DNA from: Bacteroidota bacterium
Lineage (GTDB): Bacteria > Bacteroidota > Ignavibacteria > Ignavibacteriales > Melioribacteraceae
NCBI GenBank assembly: GCA_021812705.1
Contig: JAKAMT010000009.1
Coordinates: forward strand, 1 to 38,975
Length of the DNA stretch: 38,975 nt
Reading direction: 5' to 3'
Below are positions 19,955-27,982 of this stretch, piece after piece (position 1 is the stretch's first letter; each line of letters starts with the position of its first letter). Position numbers and translations under genes: made by a program. A model generated the notes under the pieces. The model saw only the letters and a list, made by a program, of their open reading frames with translations, was not told the DNA's origin and made no database searches.

Positions 19955-20050
19955 TTATCTCAATTTCTTTTTATGACGATTTTTTCTCAACCGTTTTTTT
20001 CTCTTGTGGGTCGCCATTTTATGGCGTTTTCTTTTTCTACCGCAAGGCAT
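19955..20050 (-). CDS. 31-aa basic protein, AURKAIP1/COX24 (mS38)-like small ribosomal protein candidate
   Basis: MPCGRKRKRHKMATHKRKKRLRKNRHKKKLR*, preceded by GGAGGAGTTAA-ATG; resembles the short Bacteroidota 'AURKAIP1/COX24 domain' proteins as I recall them. Not in the supplied ORF track. Confidence 0.8.
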   Translation of the reverse strand: MPCGRKRKRHKMATHKRKKRLRKNRHKKKLR

Positions 20051-20063
20051 TTAACTCCTCCTT

Positions 20064-20810
20064 CTAATGTGATGTTAATAATTCTTTCGCTCTCTGTCCG
20101 ATCTCATTGACCGAATCAATTTCTATTGCCTGTTTCCAATATTTCTTTGCTTTCTCGGAATTGCCGATGGACATATTTACGACACCGAGATTTAAATTTG
20201 CAATCTGATGACGCGGATTAATCTTCAGTGCTTTTTCCATAAATGAAATTGCCTCTGCGCTCTTTCCGGTTTCGTAGTAACATACACCCATATCAACCAG
20301 TACATCCGTATTTTTCGGATCGGATTTCAGGTATTGGGTATATCTCTCTATAGCTTTTTCCTTCATGCCGGAATCATTGTAAAGATGCGCAAGTTGAAGC
20401 AATGAATTTTTATCATTCGGATTTGCATCCACAGCCGCCTGCAGTGAATTAATCTGATCAAGATTATTCAGATTCACTCCTGACGCTGATTGTGATGTAT
20501 TGCCCTGTTGTGAAGCGGCCGGTCTTGAATTTGTTTCAAAGACACCGGATGAATGAACCAGAAGCGCGCCAATCAAAAAGAGAACCAGGAAAAGATAAAA
20601 AAGTTTTGTAGTAGATAACGAATTTGTTTTAACTTCACCGGCCTGGTTGTTCTTTCCCGAATCTAATCTTTTTGATTCTGAAGATGATCCTCTCTTCTCT
20701 TTATTTTTAGGAGAAGTTGAATTATTCTTCCCTTTGACAGAAGCTCCGCAACCGGGGCAGAAATTCATTCCTTCATTAAGTTCTTCACCACACACAGAAC
20801 ATTTAAGCAT
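20064..20810 (-). CDS. Zinc-ribbon, single-TM, tetratricopeptide-repeat protein
   Basis: CSVCGEELNEGMNFCPGCG zinc ribbon, TM FYLFLVLFLIGALLVHSSG, then TPRs (AIERYTQYLKSDPKNTDVLVDMGVCYYETGKSAEAISFMEKALKINPRH). Confidence 0.85.
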   Translation of the reverse strand: MLKCSVCGEELNEGMNFCPGCGASVKGKNNSTSPKNKEKRGSSSESKRLDSGKNNQAGEVKTNSLSTTKLFYLFLVLFLIGALLVHSSGVFETNSRPAASQQGNTSQSASGVNLNNLDQINSLQAAVDANPNDKNSLLQLAHLYNDSGMKEKAIERYTQYLKSDPKNTDVLVDMGVCYYETGKSAEAISFMEKALKINPRHQIANLNLGVVNMSIGNSEKAKKYWKQAIEIDSVNEIGQRAKELLTSH

Positions 20811-21137
20811 CTATATTTCCTCAGCAATTTCCTTTTTGTCCGCGGAATCATTCTCTTTCATGCCGGCATCGACTGCAGATTTAAAATCTTTTGAAAACTT
20901 AAACATCGGCACGTAATGATCTCCGACATAGACTTTTTCGCCTGTCCTTGGATTGCGGGCATAGCGAGCTTTTTTCTTTTTAACTCTATAACTGCCAAAG
21001 CCTCTTATCTCTATACCGCGTCCCTCCCGCAGAGCGCCTATGACGGTATTCAAAAACCCTTCCACTATTGCCTCGGTTTCCAGCTTTGTTAATCCGGTAC
21101 CCGAAGCAATCTTTTCTACAATATCAGCTTTGGTCAT
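20811..21137 (-). CDS. HU/IHF-family DNA-binding protein
   Basis: MTKADIVEKIASGTGLTKLETEAIVEGF...GIEIRGFGSYRVKKKKARYARNPRTGEKV. Confidence 0.95.
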   Translation of the reverse strand: MTKADIVEKIASGTGLTKLETEAIVEGFLNTVIGALREGRGIEIRGFGSYRVKKKKARYARNPRTGEKVYVGDHYVPMFKFSKDFKSAVDAGMKENDSADKKEIAEEI

Positions 21138-21385
21138 CTCTAACCTCTAATTTTTAAGTAAGTTACAGATAAAAGAGGGTCGAAAAATATTAAAAAGAAG
21201 CGTAATAACCAATTAAATATATAACTTAGCTCCTCCTATACGTCTTTGTTCTCAAAAGTTAATTTTGCCCCATTTAGAGACACATAAGCAGATGCTCTCT
21301 TTATAAATTATTCGAAAAAAGTAAATTTTACGGGTCTGTCACTGGTATGCTCTTTGCTACTAATTGTAAAAAAAAGGTTGTCAGA

Positions 21386-21979
21386 ATGACACTGGTTCCA
21401 ATAATATATACTAGCCTCATCATATTTTCGGCAATATCGTTTTTTGTGCTGGTTGTTTCTTATATATCTTATAAAGCCAAATCAAGGAACAATATTCCCT
21501 CATACAAGAGAGAGGCTGAATTTCAGAGAATCAAACTCGCTGTTCAACCTGTCATTCAGAGAAATCCCGCAATTATACGTGTTCAAAATTACGGAACAGA
21601 AAAACTTAAATTTCAGAGAGATACCGCAAAACATACCGATTCTGACAGTGAAAGCTATAATTTGTCTGTACAGGCGATGAGAAGAAGGGCCAATTCTACA
21701 ATCCTCCTCAAACAATCTTCGTCGGAGAGGCACAGAAACAAAGAATATAACGAAGATGCGGCGGAGAAAAATCCGAGAGGAAATTCAAACCAAAACTCGC
21801 AGCGCCTGACCATAATTAACAATACAGAGCGGTTCAAAAGTAGCGTTCCCCGCGAAGCTGCCAAGAAAGAAACTGCCCAGCGACTTGCCGGCAACAGCGA
21901 TATTAATGTATTTAATTTTTATAGCGACGCTTCTGATATGGATATGGTTACCATTTACTCACCGCAATTACATTCTTAA
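21386..21979 (+). CDS. Single-TM protein with long low-complexity tail (paralog 1 of tandem pair)
   Basis: Preferred start MTLVPIIYTSLIIFSAISFFVLVVSYISYKAKSRN at 21386 (ORF track starts 21347); polar, repeat-like tail; C-terminus YSDASDMDMVTIYSPQLHS. Confidence 0.65.
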   Translation: MTLVPIIYTSLIIFSAISFFVLVVSYISYKAKSRNNIPSYKREAEFQRIKLAVQPVIQRNPAIIRVQNYGTEKLKFQRDTAKHTDSDSESYNLSVQAMRRRANSTILLKQSSSERHRNKEYNEDAAEKNPRGNSNQNSQRLTIINNTERFKSSVPREAAKKETAQRLAGNSDINVFNFYSDASDMDMVTIYSPQLHS

Positions 21980-22033
21980 GTAACGAATAAAAAGCAGCAT
22001 TGTTGCACAATATTATATTTTTTATTTTGCGCA

Positions 22034-22546
22034 ATGGAATTAATACCTATCATATATACCGTCCTGGAAATTGTAGTAGCCATTACTGCTGTGACACTTA
22101 TTGTCTCTTATCTCGGATATAAGTTTAAGCAGAAAGAAAGAGCGGCTATTACGCCTGAAAAACAAGCATCAGAAATTAAATTGCCGGCACCTAAAGCAGT
22201 TGCAAAACCTCAAAGCATACCCCAAAAACCACAGATAAAAAAGAAAGCTCCGCAGCCCGCATCGAGATTAACCAAGGAACAGAGGAAAACAAAATCCAAA
22301 AGCTCAACCAAGGAACAGCCGAAACATAAAGGGAAGGAAATTCCAGGGCACAATAAAAGAATTGAGATAATGAAAAATCTCAGGAATACTAAAACAAAAG
22401 ACAATCAATTCAAGAGTGATGCCGAGCAGAAGCCGAAAACAAGAATTTCTTCATTAGGAGAAGATATTTTGGGCAAATATGCCGGAGAGGATGATAAAAA
22501 CCTCTACACGCTTAATGTTCCGGATAAGAAGAAAAAAGGGGAATAG
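22034..22546 (+). CDS. Single-TM protein with Lys/Pro-rich tail (paralog 2 of tandem pair)
   Basis: MELIPIIYTVLEIVVAITAVTLIVSYLGYKFKQKE, clearly related to the upstream gene's N-terminus; tail ends YAGEDDKNLYTLNVPDKKKKGE. Confidence 0.65.
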   Translation: MELIPIIYTVLEIVVAITAVTLIVSYLGYKFKQKERAAITPEKQASEIKLPAPKAVAKPQSIPQKPQIKKKAPQPASRLTKEQRKTKSKSSTKEQPKHKGKEIPGHNKRIEIMKNLRNTKTKDNQFKSDAEQKPKTRISSLGEDILGKYAGEDDKNLYTLNVPDKKKKGE

Positions 22547-22577
22547 TTTTTAAAAGCAAGATAGCGCAGAATTAAAA

Positions 22578-23168
22578 ATGGCAACTTCAAAACCAACCAA
22601 TATCGTTTATATTAAAAACATGGTCTGCAACCGCTGCATAAAAGTGGTTAAAGAAGAACTGGAAAATTTAGGAGTAAGGATCATAAAGATTTCTCTTGGC
22701 GAAGTTGAAACGGAGCTTCCGGCCGGGAAACTTCCGATGAAAAAAATCGCGGCCGTATTGGAAGAGAACGGCTTTGAACTTCTGGAAGATAAAAAAGCAA
22801 AGTTAGTTGAGCGGATAAAAAATTTTCTCATAAAAATTATTTATGAAGAGGAAAAGGCGATAAGCGAAACACACAAATTCTCCGGTCTTATCGAGAAGGA
22901 ACTTGGCTTTGACTATAACTATTTAAGCCAGCTTTTCTCATCTCTAGAGAGCATTACCATCGAACAATTTATAATACTGGAAAAGATTGAGCGTGCTAAA
23001 GAGCTTTTGAAGTACGGGGAGTTGACTCTAAGCGAAATCGCATACAAATTAGGATACAGCAGCGTACAGCATCTCTCTAGTCAATTTAAAAAAGTAACGG
23101 GCTTCACAGCCAGCGAATTCAAATCGCTTGCCGCAAACCTCAGAAAACCTCTGGATAAAGTAAAATAG
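22578..23168 (+). CDS. HMA-like domain fused to AraC-type HTH regulator
   Basis: N-terminal IVYIKNMVCNRCIKVVKEELENLG (MxCxxC HMA-like), C-terminal TLSEIAYKLGYSSVQHLSSQFKKVTGFTASEFK (AraC HTH); directly upstream of copZ-copA. Confidence 0.88.
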   Translation: MATSKPTNIVYIKNMVCNRCIKVVKEELENLGVRIIKISLGEVETELPAGKLPMKKIAAVLEENGFELLEDKKAKLVERIKNFLIKIIYEEEKAISETHKFSGLIEKELGFDYNYLSQLFSSLESITIEQFIILEKIERAKELLKYGELTLSEIAYKLGYSSVQHLSSQFKKVTGFTASEFKSLAANLRKPLDKVK

Positions 23169-23192
23169 CTCTGCTGTTCACGCCTTAAAATT

Positions 23193-23249
23193 TTGTAACA
23201 TATTTCTAAAATTATATAACGCCTGTATTACAACTAAAATCTATCTTTG
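23193..23249 (+). promoter_or_regulatory. Candidate copZ promoter with inverted-repeat operator
   Basis: TATCTTTG (23242-23249) fits the Bacteroidota -7 motif TAnnTTTG; inverted repeat TTGTAACA (23193-23200) / TATTACAA (23226-23233) lies just upstream; no good -33 TTTG. Confidence 0.4.
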
Positions 23250-23281
23250 TACCACAAACTAAATCAAGAAGGAGCAAAAGC

Positions 23282-23479
23282 ATGACTAAAGAATTTAAGA
23301 TTGAAGGCATGAGCTGCCATCATTGCGTTATGGCAGTTAAGAAAGAATTATCAAAACTGAATTTGGAATCTGCCGATGTGCAGATCGGGTCCGCAAAAGT
23401 CACTTTCGATGAATCAAAAGTCAGCTCGGCAAAAGTGGCAGAGGCTATAACTGAAGCCGGTTACAAAGTAATAAATTAG
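23282..23479 (+). CDS. copZ: Copper chaperone CopZ-like (HMA domain)
   Basis: MTKEFKIEGMSCHHCVMAVKKELSKLN...EAGYKVIN; preceded by AAGGAG. Confidence 0.93.
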   Translation: MTKEFKIEGMSCHHCVMAVKKELSKLNLESADVQIGSAKVTFDESKVSSAKVAEAITEAGYKVIN

Positions 23480-23489
23480 TGTGGATTAG

Positions 23490-25721
23490 ATGGAAAAGTT
23501 AACTCTTCCTGTTGAAGGAATGACCTGCGCAAGCTGTGTAGCGCGCGTAGAAAAAATAATCGGCAAGTTCGACGGCATCAAAAACGTTTCTGTTAATCTG
23601 GCAACCGAGCAGGTTACGTTCGAAACTTCTGACGAGAATTTAAATCTTCAAAAGATTGCCGATGCGGTACAGGAATACGGATACAGATTAAAGATAGAGA
23701 GTCAATCAATTCGAGAATCTGATTCGGACTCCAAAGAAAATCCCGCTCAGGAAAAGGATGAATACTTCGATAAGATAAGAAAAGATTTTTTACTCGCGTT
23801 GTTTCTAACTATCCCAATATTTACAATCAGTATGCTGGCAGAATATTCATTCTTCCACACGGTTTGGAAATTTTCTCAGGATCAAACCAATAAAATTCTG
23901 CTTATAATGACAACGCCTGTGATATTTATCTCCGGGAAAAGGTTTTATAAAATATTCTGGACAAATCTGAAGCATCTTTCGGCGGAGATGAATTCTTTGG
24001 TCGCTATCGGCACCGGCGCGGCTTATGGGTACAGCACAATTGCAACGCTTTTCCCGGAATCCGTCAGCATGCACGGTTCGACGCCGCATGTGTATTATGA
24101 AACCGCGGCGGTAATTATAACTCTAATTTTAATGGGTAAGATTCTTGAGCATAACGCGAAGAGAAAAACAAATACCGCAATTAAAAAACTGATCGAACTG
24201 AAACCCAAAAGCGCAAAAATAATTATTGATCAGAAGGAAACCGAAATAAAGATTGAAGAACTGCGCAGAGATAACATTGTTGTAATAAAGCCGGGTGAAA
24301 AAATCCCAGCCGACGGCGTTATAATCTGGGGGTACACAGCAGTGGATGAATCGATGATCACCGGAGAAAGCATTCCGGTTGAAAAATTAATCGGCTCCCG
24401 AGTAACCAGCGGCACTATCAATAAAAACGGTGCGTTCCATTTCAGGGTAACAGAGACAGGAGATAATACCGTTCTTGCCCAGATTATACGTCTTGTTGAA
24501 CAGGCGCAGTCTTCAAAACCGCCGATCCAGAAACTGGTTGATAAGATCGCTTCAATTTTTGTTCCCGCTGTAATTCTGATTGCGGCGGTCACATTCGTTT
24601 ACTGGATCTTTGCAGCCGAGCACAGCGCTTTCAGCACAGCTCTTGTTAATTTTGTTGCTGTGCTTATAATAGCATGCCCATGCGCGCTTGGTCTTGCAAC
24701 ACCAACAGCAATAATTGTAGGAAGCGGATTGGGAGCCTCCAATGGAATCCTGATAAGAAACGGAGAGAGTCTGGAGCTTGCACAAAAAATTTCTGCGGTT
24801 ATTTTTGATAAGACGGGCACGCTTACAGAGGGCAAACCTGCAGTTACTGAAATTATTACATTTAATATTTCTGAAGAAGAACTTCTAAAAACCACCGCAT
24901 CTCTAGAAACAAAATCCGGGCATCCTCTGGCTTTAGCAATAGTTGAAAATGCCAATCGGAAAAATATTCTGCTTTCAAATCCGGAGACGTTTCAGAATTT
25001 AACAGGATTCGGTCTAACCGGAATTGTAGAAAATAGAGCCGTCCTGGTCGGCAATCTAAATTTGCTAAAGGAATACTCAGTGAAAACAGATTTTGCAAAA
25101 GAGCAGATTACAAAATCAGAAGCGGAAGCAAAGACCTTGATCTATGCGGCTGTTGACGGAGAGCTGAAAGGAATTTTTTCGATTGAGGACAAATTGAAAG
25201 AATCATCGGCGCAGGCGATAAATGAGCTTAAGAAAATGAATATCAAAACAGTAATGCTCACCGGAGACAATTTTCAGACGGCGCAATCGATAGCCCGGAA
25301 GACCGGCATTACTGAATTCCGCAGCGGTGTTCTTCCCGATGGTAAAGCATCGATCGTGAAAGAATTTCAGCAAAAAGGAGAGATTGTGGCAATGGTGGGG
25401 GATGGAATTAACGACTCCCCCGCTCTGGCTCAATCGGATGTTGGAATTGCTATCGGCACAGGAACGGACGTAGCCATCGAGACTGCACAGATAACCCTTG
25501 TACAGGGTAACCTGATGAGCATTTCGAAAATAATTAATCTGTCTCACAATACTATCAGAACAATCAAGCAGAATTTATTCTGGGCTTTTGTGTATAATAC
25601 GATCGGAATTCCGCTGGCTGCGCTGGGAATGCTTAATCCTATGATCGGCGCGCTTGCCATGTCGCTTAGTTCAGTTTCGGTAGTGAGCAATTCACTGCGT
25701 CTAAAAAGAAAAAAAATATAA
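23490..25721 (+). CDS. copA: Copper-translocating P1B-type ATPase
   Basis: One HMA (GMTCASC), TGES, CPC (IACPCALGLATP), DKTGTLTEG, HP (SGHPLA), GDGINDSPAL. Confidence 0.96.
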   Translation: MEKLTLPVEGMTCASCVARVEKIIGKFDGIKNVSVNLATEQVTFETSDENLNLQKIADAVQEYGYRLKIESQSIRESDSDSKENPAQEKDEYFDKIRKDFLLALFLTIPIFTISMLAEYSFFHTVWKFSQDQTNKILLIMTTPVIFISGKRFYKIFWTNLKHLSAEMNSLVAIGTGAAYGYSTIATLFPESVSMHGSTPHVYYETAAVIITLILMGKILEHNAKRKTNTAIKKLIELKPKSAKIIIDQKETEIKIEELRRDNIVVIKPGEKIPADGVIIWGYTAVDESMITGESIPVEKLIGSRVTSGTINKNGAFHFRVTETGDNTVLAQIIRLVEQAQSSKPPIQKLVDKIASIFVPAVILIAAVTFVYWIFAAEHSAFSTALVNFVAVLIIACPCALGLATPTAIIVGSGLGASNGILIRNGESLELAQKISAVIFDKTGTLTEGKPAVTEIITFNISEEELLKTTASLETKSGHPLALAIVENANRKNILLSNPETFQNLTGFGLTGIVENRAVLVGNLNLLKEYSVKTDFAKEQITKSEAEAKTLIYAAVDGELKGIFSIEDKLKESSAQAINELKKMNIKTVMLTGDNFQTAQSIARKTGITEFRSGVLPDGKASIVKEFQQKGEIVAMVGDGINDSPALAQSDVGIAIGTGTDVAIETAQITLVQGNLMSISKIINLSHNTIRTIKQNLFWAFVYNTIGIPLAALGMLNPMIGALAMSLSSVSVVSNSLRLKRKKI

Positions 25722-25723
25722 TC

Positions 25724-25752
25724 GTTGAGACGAACTGCCGGCTCGTCTCAGC
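25724..25752 (+). other. Intercistronic hairpin between copA and cupin gene
   Basis: Perfect inverted repeat TGAGACGA (25726-25733) / TCGTCTCA (25743-25750), extended by T-G and G-C pairs; no T-tract after it. Confidence 0.6.
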
Positions 25753-25763
25753 AAAGGATGATT

Positions 25764-26129
25764 ATGAAAAATTATGAACTGCAGAAAAATCCGTTTATAG
25801 TTCCGACAACAGACGGTAAATTAATCGAGGAGCATTTCGGAAAAGCGAGCATTGACACGGGCGATTACAGCTTTGCCCACATGATTGCGCCGCCGGGATG
25901 GTTTGAACCGTTCCAGACTCCGGAATTTGATGAGATCACTTATATCATCAGCGGCAGAAAAAAATTTGAAGTCGACGGTGAAGAGATAATTCTTGAGAAG
26001 AACCAGTCGATCTGCGTTAAGAAAGGGAGCCGCGTTAGGTATTCAAATCCTTTTGAGAAACCGTGCGAGTATGTTTCCGTCTGCGTGCCGGCATTTACAT
26101 TGGAGAGAGTGAAGCGGGAAAACATCTGA
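25764..26129 (+). CDS. Small cupin-domain protein
   Basis: Start corrected to MKNYELQKNPF (25764) after AAAGGA; PPGWFEPFQTPEFDEITYIISGRKKFEVDGEEIIL cupin motif. Confidence 0.85.
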   Translation: MKNYELQKNPFIVPTTDGKLIEEHFGKASIDTGDYSFAHMIAPPGWFEPFQTPEFDEITYIISGRKKFEVDGEEIILEKNQSICVKKGSRVRYSNPFEKPCEYVSVCVPAFTLERVKRENI

Positions 26130-26166
26130 GCGAGAATTTTAATTCTTTTTATCTCTTGGTGACTTA

Positions 26167-26224
26167 GTGTCTTTGTGGCAAATCATTTTTTCTAATATTT
26201 ATCGCCGCGAAGGCACAAAGGCAC
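26167..26224 (+). repeat. Imperfect inverted repeat downstream of cupin gene
   Basis: GTGTCTTTGTGGC (26167-26179) pairs with GGCACAAAGGCAC (26212-26224) at 12 of 13 positions as plus-strand RNA (one G-U, one mismatch). Confidence 0.5.
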
Positions 26225-26253
26225 ATATAAGTACCTGGTTCAGAAAAATAAAA

Positions 26254-26544
26254 TCATCTATTAGCAAAGTAACTTGGTTTTCTTTTCTGGTGAGCAATTG
26301 CGAGAATTTGAATTTTCTCCCCTTCGAAACGATAAATTATTGAATAGGGGAATTTTCTTAACAATGCTTTTCTGAAATCATTGAAAACAATTGGGAATTC
26401 AAGAGGATTAGTTCTAATTCTTTTAAAAACAAATTCAACTTCGAGAATAAATTTTTTACCCAGATCCGTCACCAGCTGATCATAGTAATCACGGGCAGCC
26501 AGCATTTCTTTCTCGGCTAATTTATGGATAAAGCTTTGTATCAT
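26254..26544 (-). CDS. RelE/ParE-family toxin
   Basis: AARDYYDQLVTDLGKKFILEVEFVFKRIRTNPLEFPIVFNDFRKALLRKFPYSIIYRFEGEKIQILAIAHQKRKPSYF follows the ParE/RelE pattern; overlaps antitoxin by 4 nt. Confidence 0.88.
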   Translation of the reverse strand: MIQSFIHKLAEKEMLAARDYYDQLVTDLGKKFILEVEFVFKRIRTNPLEFPIVFNDFRKALLRKFPYSIIYRFEGEKIQILAIAHQKRKPSYFANR

Positions 26545-26765
26545 TTATATTTCGATTTTGCCTCTTTGATAACAAGCTCTGCAATCCTCTCAGCCGAAGG
26601 ATCTCGTATTAGTTGTTCATATCTAGCCTTAACTTCTTCTTCCCATATTTTATCAATATTCTGAACATTTTCCGAATCAATGCTTTCAAGAAGCAGATAA
26701 GACAACTCTGCTCTCTCTTTTGCGGTTAAAGAGAGAGCCGCTTTTTTAATTTCTTTGATACTCAT
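26541..26765 (-). CDS. Addiction-module antitoxin (Unstab_antitox-like)
   Basis: MSIKEIKKAALSLTAKERAELSYLLLESID...WEEEVKARYEQLIRDPSAERI; typical partner directly upstream of a ParE-like toxin. Confidence 0.85.
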   Translation of the reverse strand: MSIKEIKKAALSLTAKERAELSYLLLESIDSENVQNIDKIWEEEVKARYEQLIRDPSAERIAELVIKEAKSKYK

Positions 26766-26882
26766 TTTAACTCCGCATTTTATTTACAGTTAATATTATA
26801 AATAGAAACTCAATATGCAATTTACAAACGAAAAGCGGGTTCAATTCGAATCCACAGGTTGGACGAGCAAACTAATAATTTT

Positions 26883-26932
26883 TCTGTCTGCGTGCGGTAT
26901 TTACATTGGAGAGAGTTAAAAGAGACAACTAG
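26883..26932 (+). pseudogene. Degenerate remnant of a second cupin 3' end
   Basis: Encodes SVCV(1-nt deletion)VFTLERVKRDN*, versus SVCVPAFTLERVKRENI* at the end of the 25764-26129 cupin gene; about 34-nt near-identical DNA core. Confidence 0.75.
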
Positions 26933-26960
26933 AAAAAATCCCGCGTGTGCGGGATTTTTT
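26933..26960. terminator. Bidirectional Rho-independent terminator
   Basis: AAAAAATCCCGC-GTGT-GCGGGATTTTTT perfect 12-bp stem; 3' of the minus-strand IMPDH/GMPR gene and directly after the cupin remnant stop. Confidence 0.93.
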
Positions 26961-26965
26961 TGATT

Positions 26966-27982
26966 CTATTTTCTAGGAAGCCGTTCCAGATACGAACTTG
27001 TGCTCAGAACGGCAAATGAATCTTTCTTCTGAAGATCCTTCAGTGACTGGCAGTTCAAATAACTCATAGTACTCTTCAGTCCGTCAGATATTCCGTTTAT
27101 CACACTCTTAACCGCTCCTTTATAAGGAACCATTGTCTCTTCCCCTTCAATAAATTCCCCTTTCATCTTCACACCGAACGAAGCAGACCCTCTGTATTTC
27201 TTCCACAATTGGTCACTGTATTTTATCACTTCTCCCGGCGTTTCTTTTGTACCGGCAAGCATTCTTCCCAGCATCACGGCGTCTGCACCCGCCGATAAAG
27301 CTTTAGCCACATCTCCCGGAGATTTTATTCCGCCGTCCGCAATTAGTCCTATATTTAATTTTTTCTCCTCACGCGCAAAGTAAGCATCCAGCAGAGATGA
27401 AACCTGTCCAATTCCTATTCCTGTTTGGATGGAAGTAGTGCACATGCTGCCGCCGCCTATTCCGATTCTAACTGCATCGGCACCTGCATTCACAAGATCA
27501 GTCAGAGTTCCGCCATGCGCAATATTTCCCACAATGACTTTGACGTCATATTTTTTCTTTATCTCTTCGCATTTTCTTAAAACATGGGCATTGTTAGCGT
27601 TTGCCGTATCGATGCAGATTATCAATTTATTCGATGCCAATTTTTCAAGCAGCTCATCTTCTGCACTCAGGCTTACAGAAACGGATTGAATTCCTTCAAT
27701 TAAATTTCCGTTCACAAATAATTCGTTCAGCGAAGAATCAAATCTGTTCACAATTCCAATGCATCCCAGAGTGGAAAGTTCTTTAGCCATTGCAATGCCT
27801 GTAACTGTGTCCATGGGACTGGAAACCACCGGAACTCCAAGTTCTTTTCCCAAAAAATTTGATCTTATGTTCACTTCAGATCTTGTCTTGACCTGTGAAA
27901 CCTCGGTGGGAATAAGGCTGATATCGTCATATGTTAATGAAAGCGAATAGTTGTTCAGTTCATTTTTGGAATAAATTTTCAT
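26966..27982 (-). CDS. IMP dehydrogenase/GMP reductase family protein lacking CBS domains
   Basis: [82 protein letters not shown]; 338 aa, no CBS insert. Confidence 0.88.
   Translation of the reverse strand: MKIYSKNELNNYSLSLTYDDISLIPTEVSQVKTRSEVNIRSNFLGKELGVPVVSSPMDTVTGIAMAKELSTLGCIGIVNRFDSSLNELFVNGNLIEGIQSVSVSLSAEDELLEKLASNKLIICIDTANANNAHVLRKCEEIKKKYDVKVIVGNIAHGGTLTDLVNAGADAVRIGIGGGSMCTTSIQTGIGIGQVSSLLDAYFAREEKKLNIGLIADGGIKSPGDVAKALSAGADAVMLGRMLAGTKETPGEVIKYSDQLWKKYRGSASFGVKMKGEFIEGEETMVPYKGAVKSVINGISDGLKSTMSYLNCQSLKDLQKKDSFAVLSTSSYLERLPRK

Noticed and set aside
22210-22404. Minus-strand ORF antisense to the second TM/tail protein
   Set aside because: Reverse complement of a Lys/Pro-rich tail creates a Phe/Leu/Cys-rich artefact; no promoter or RBS seen.
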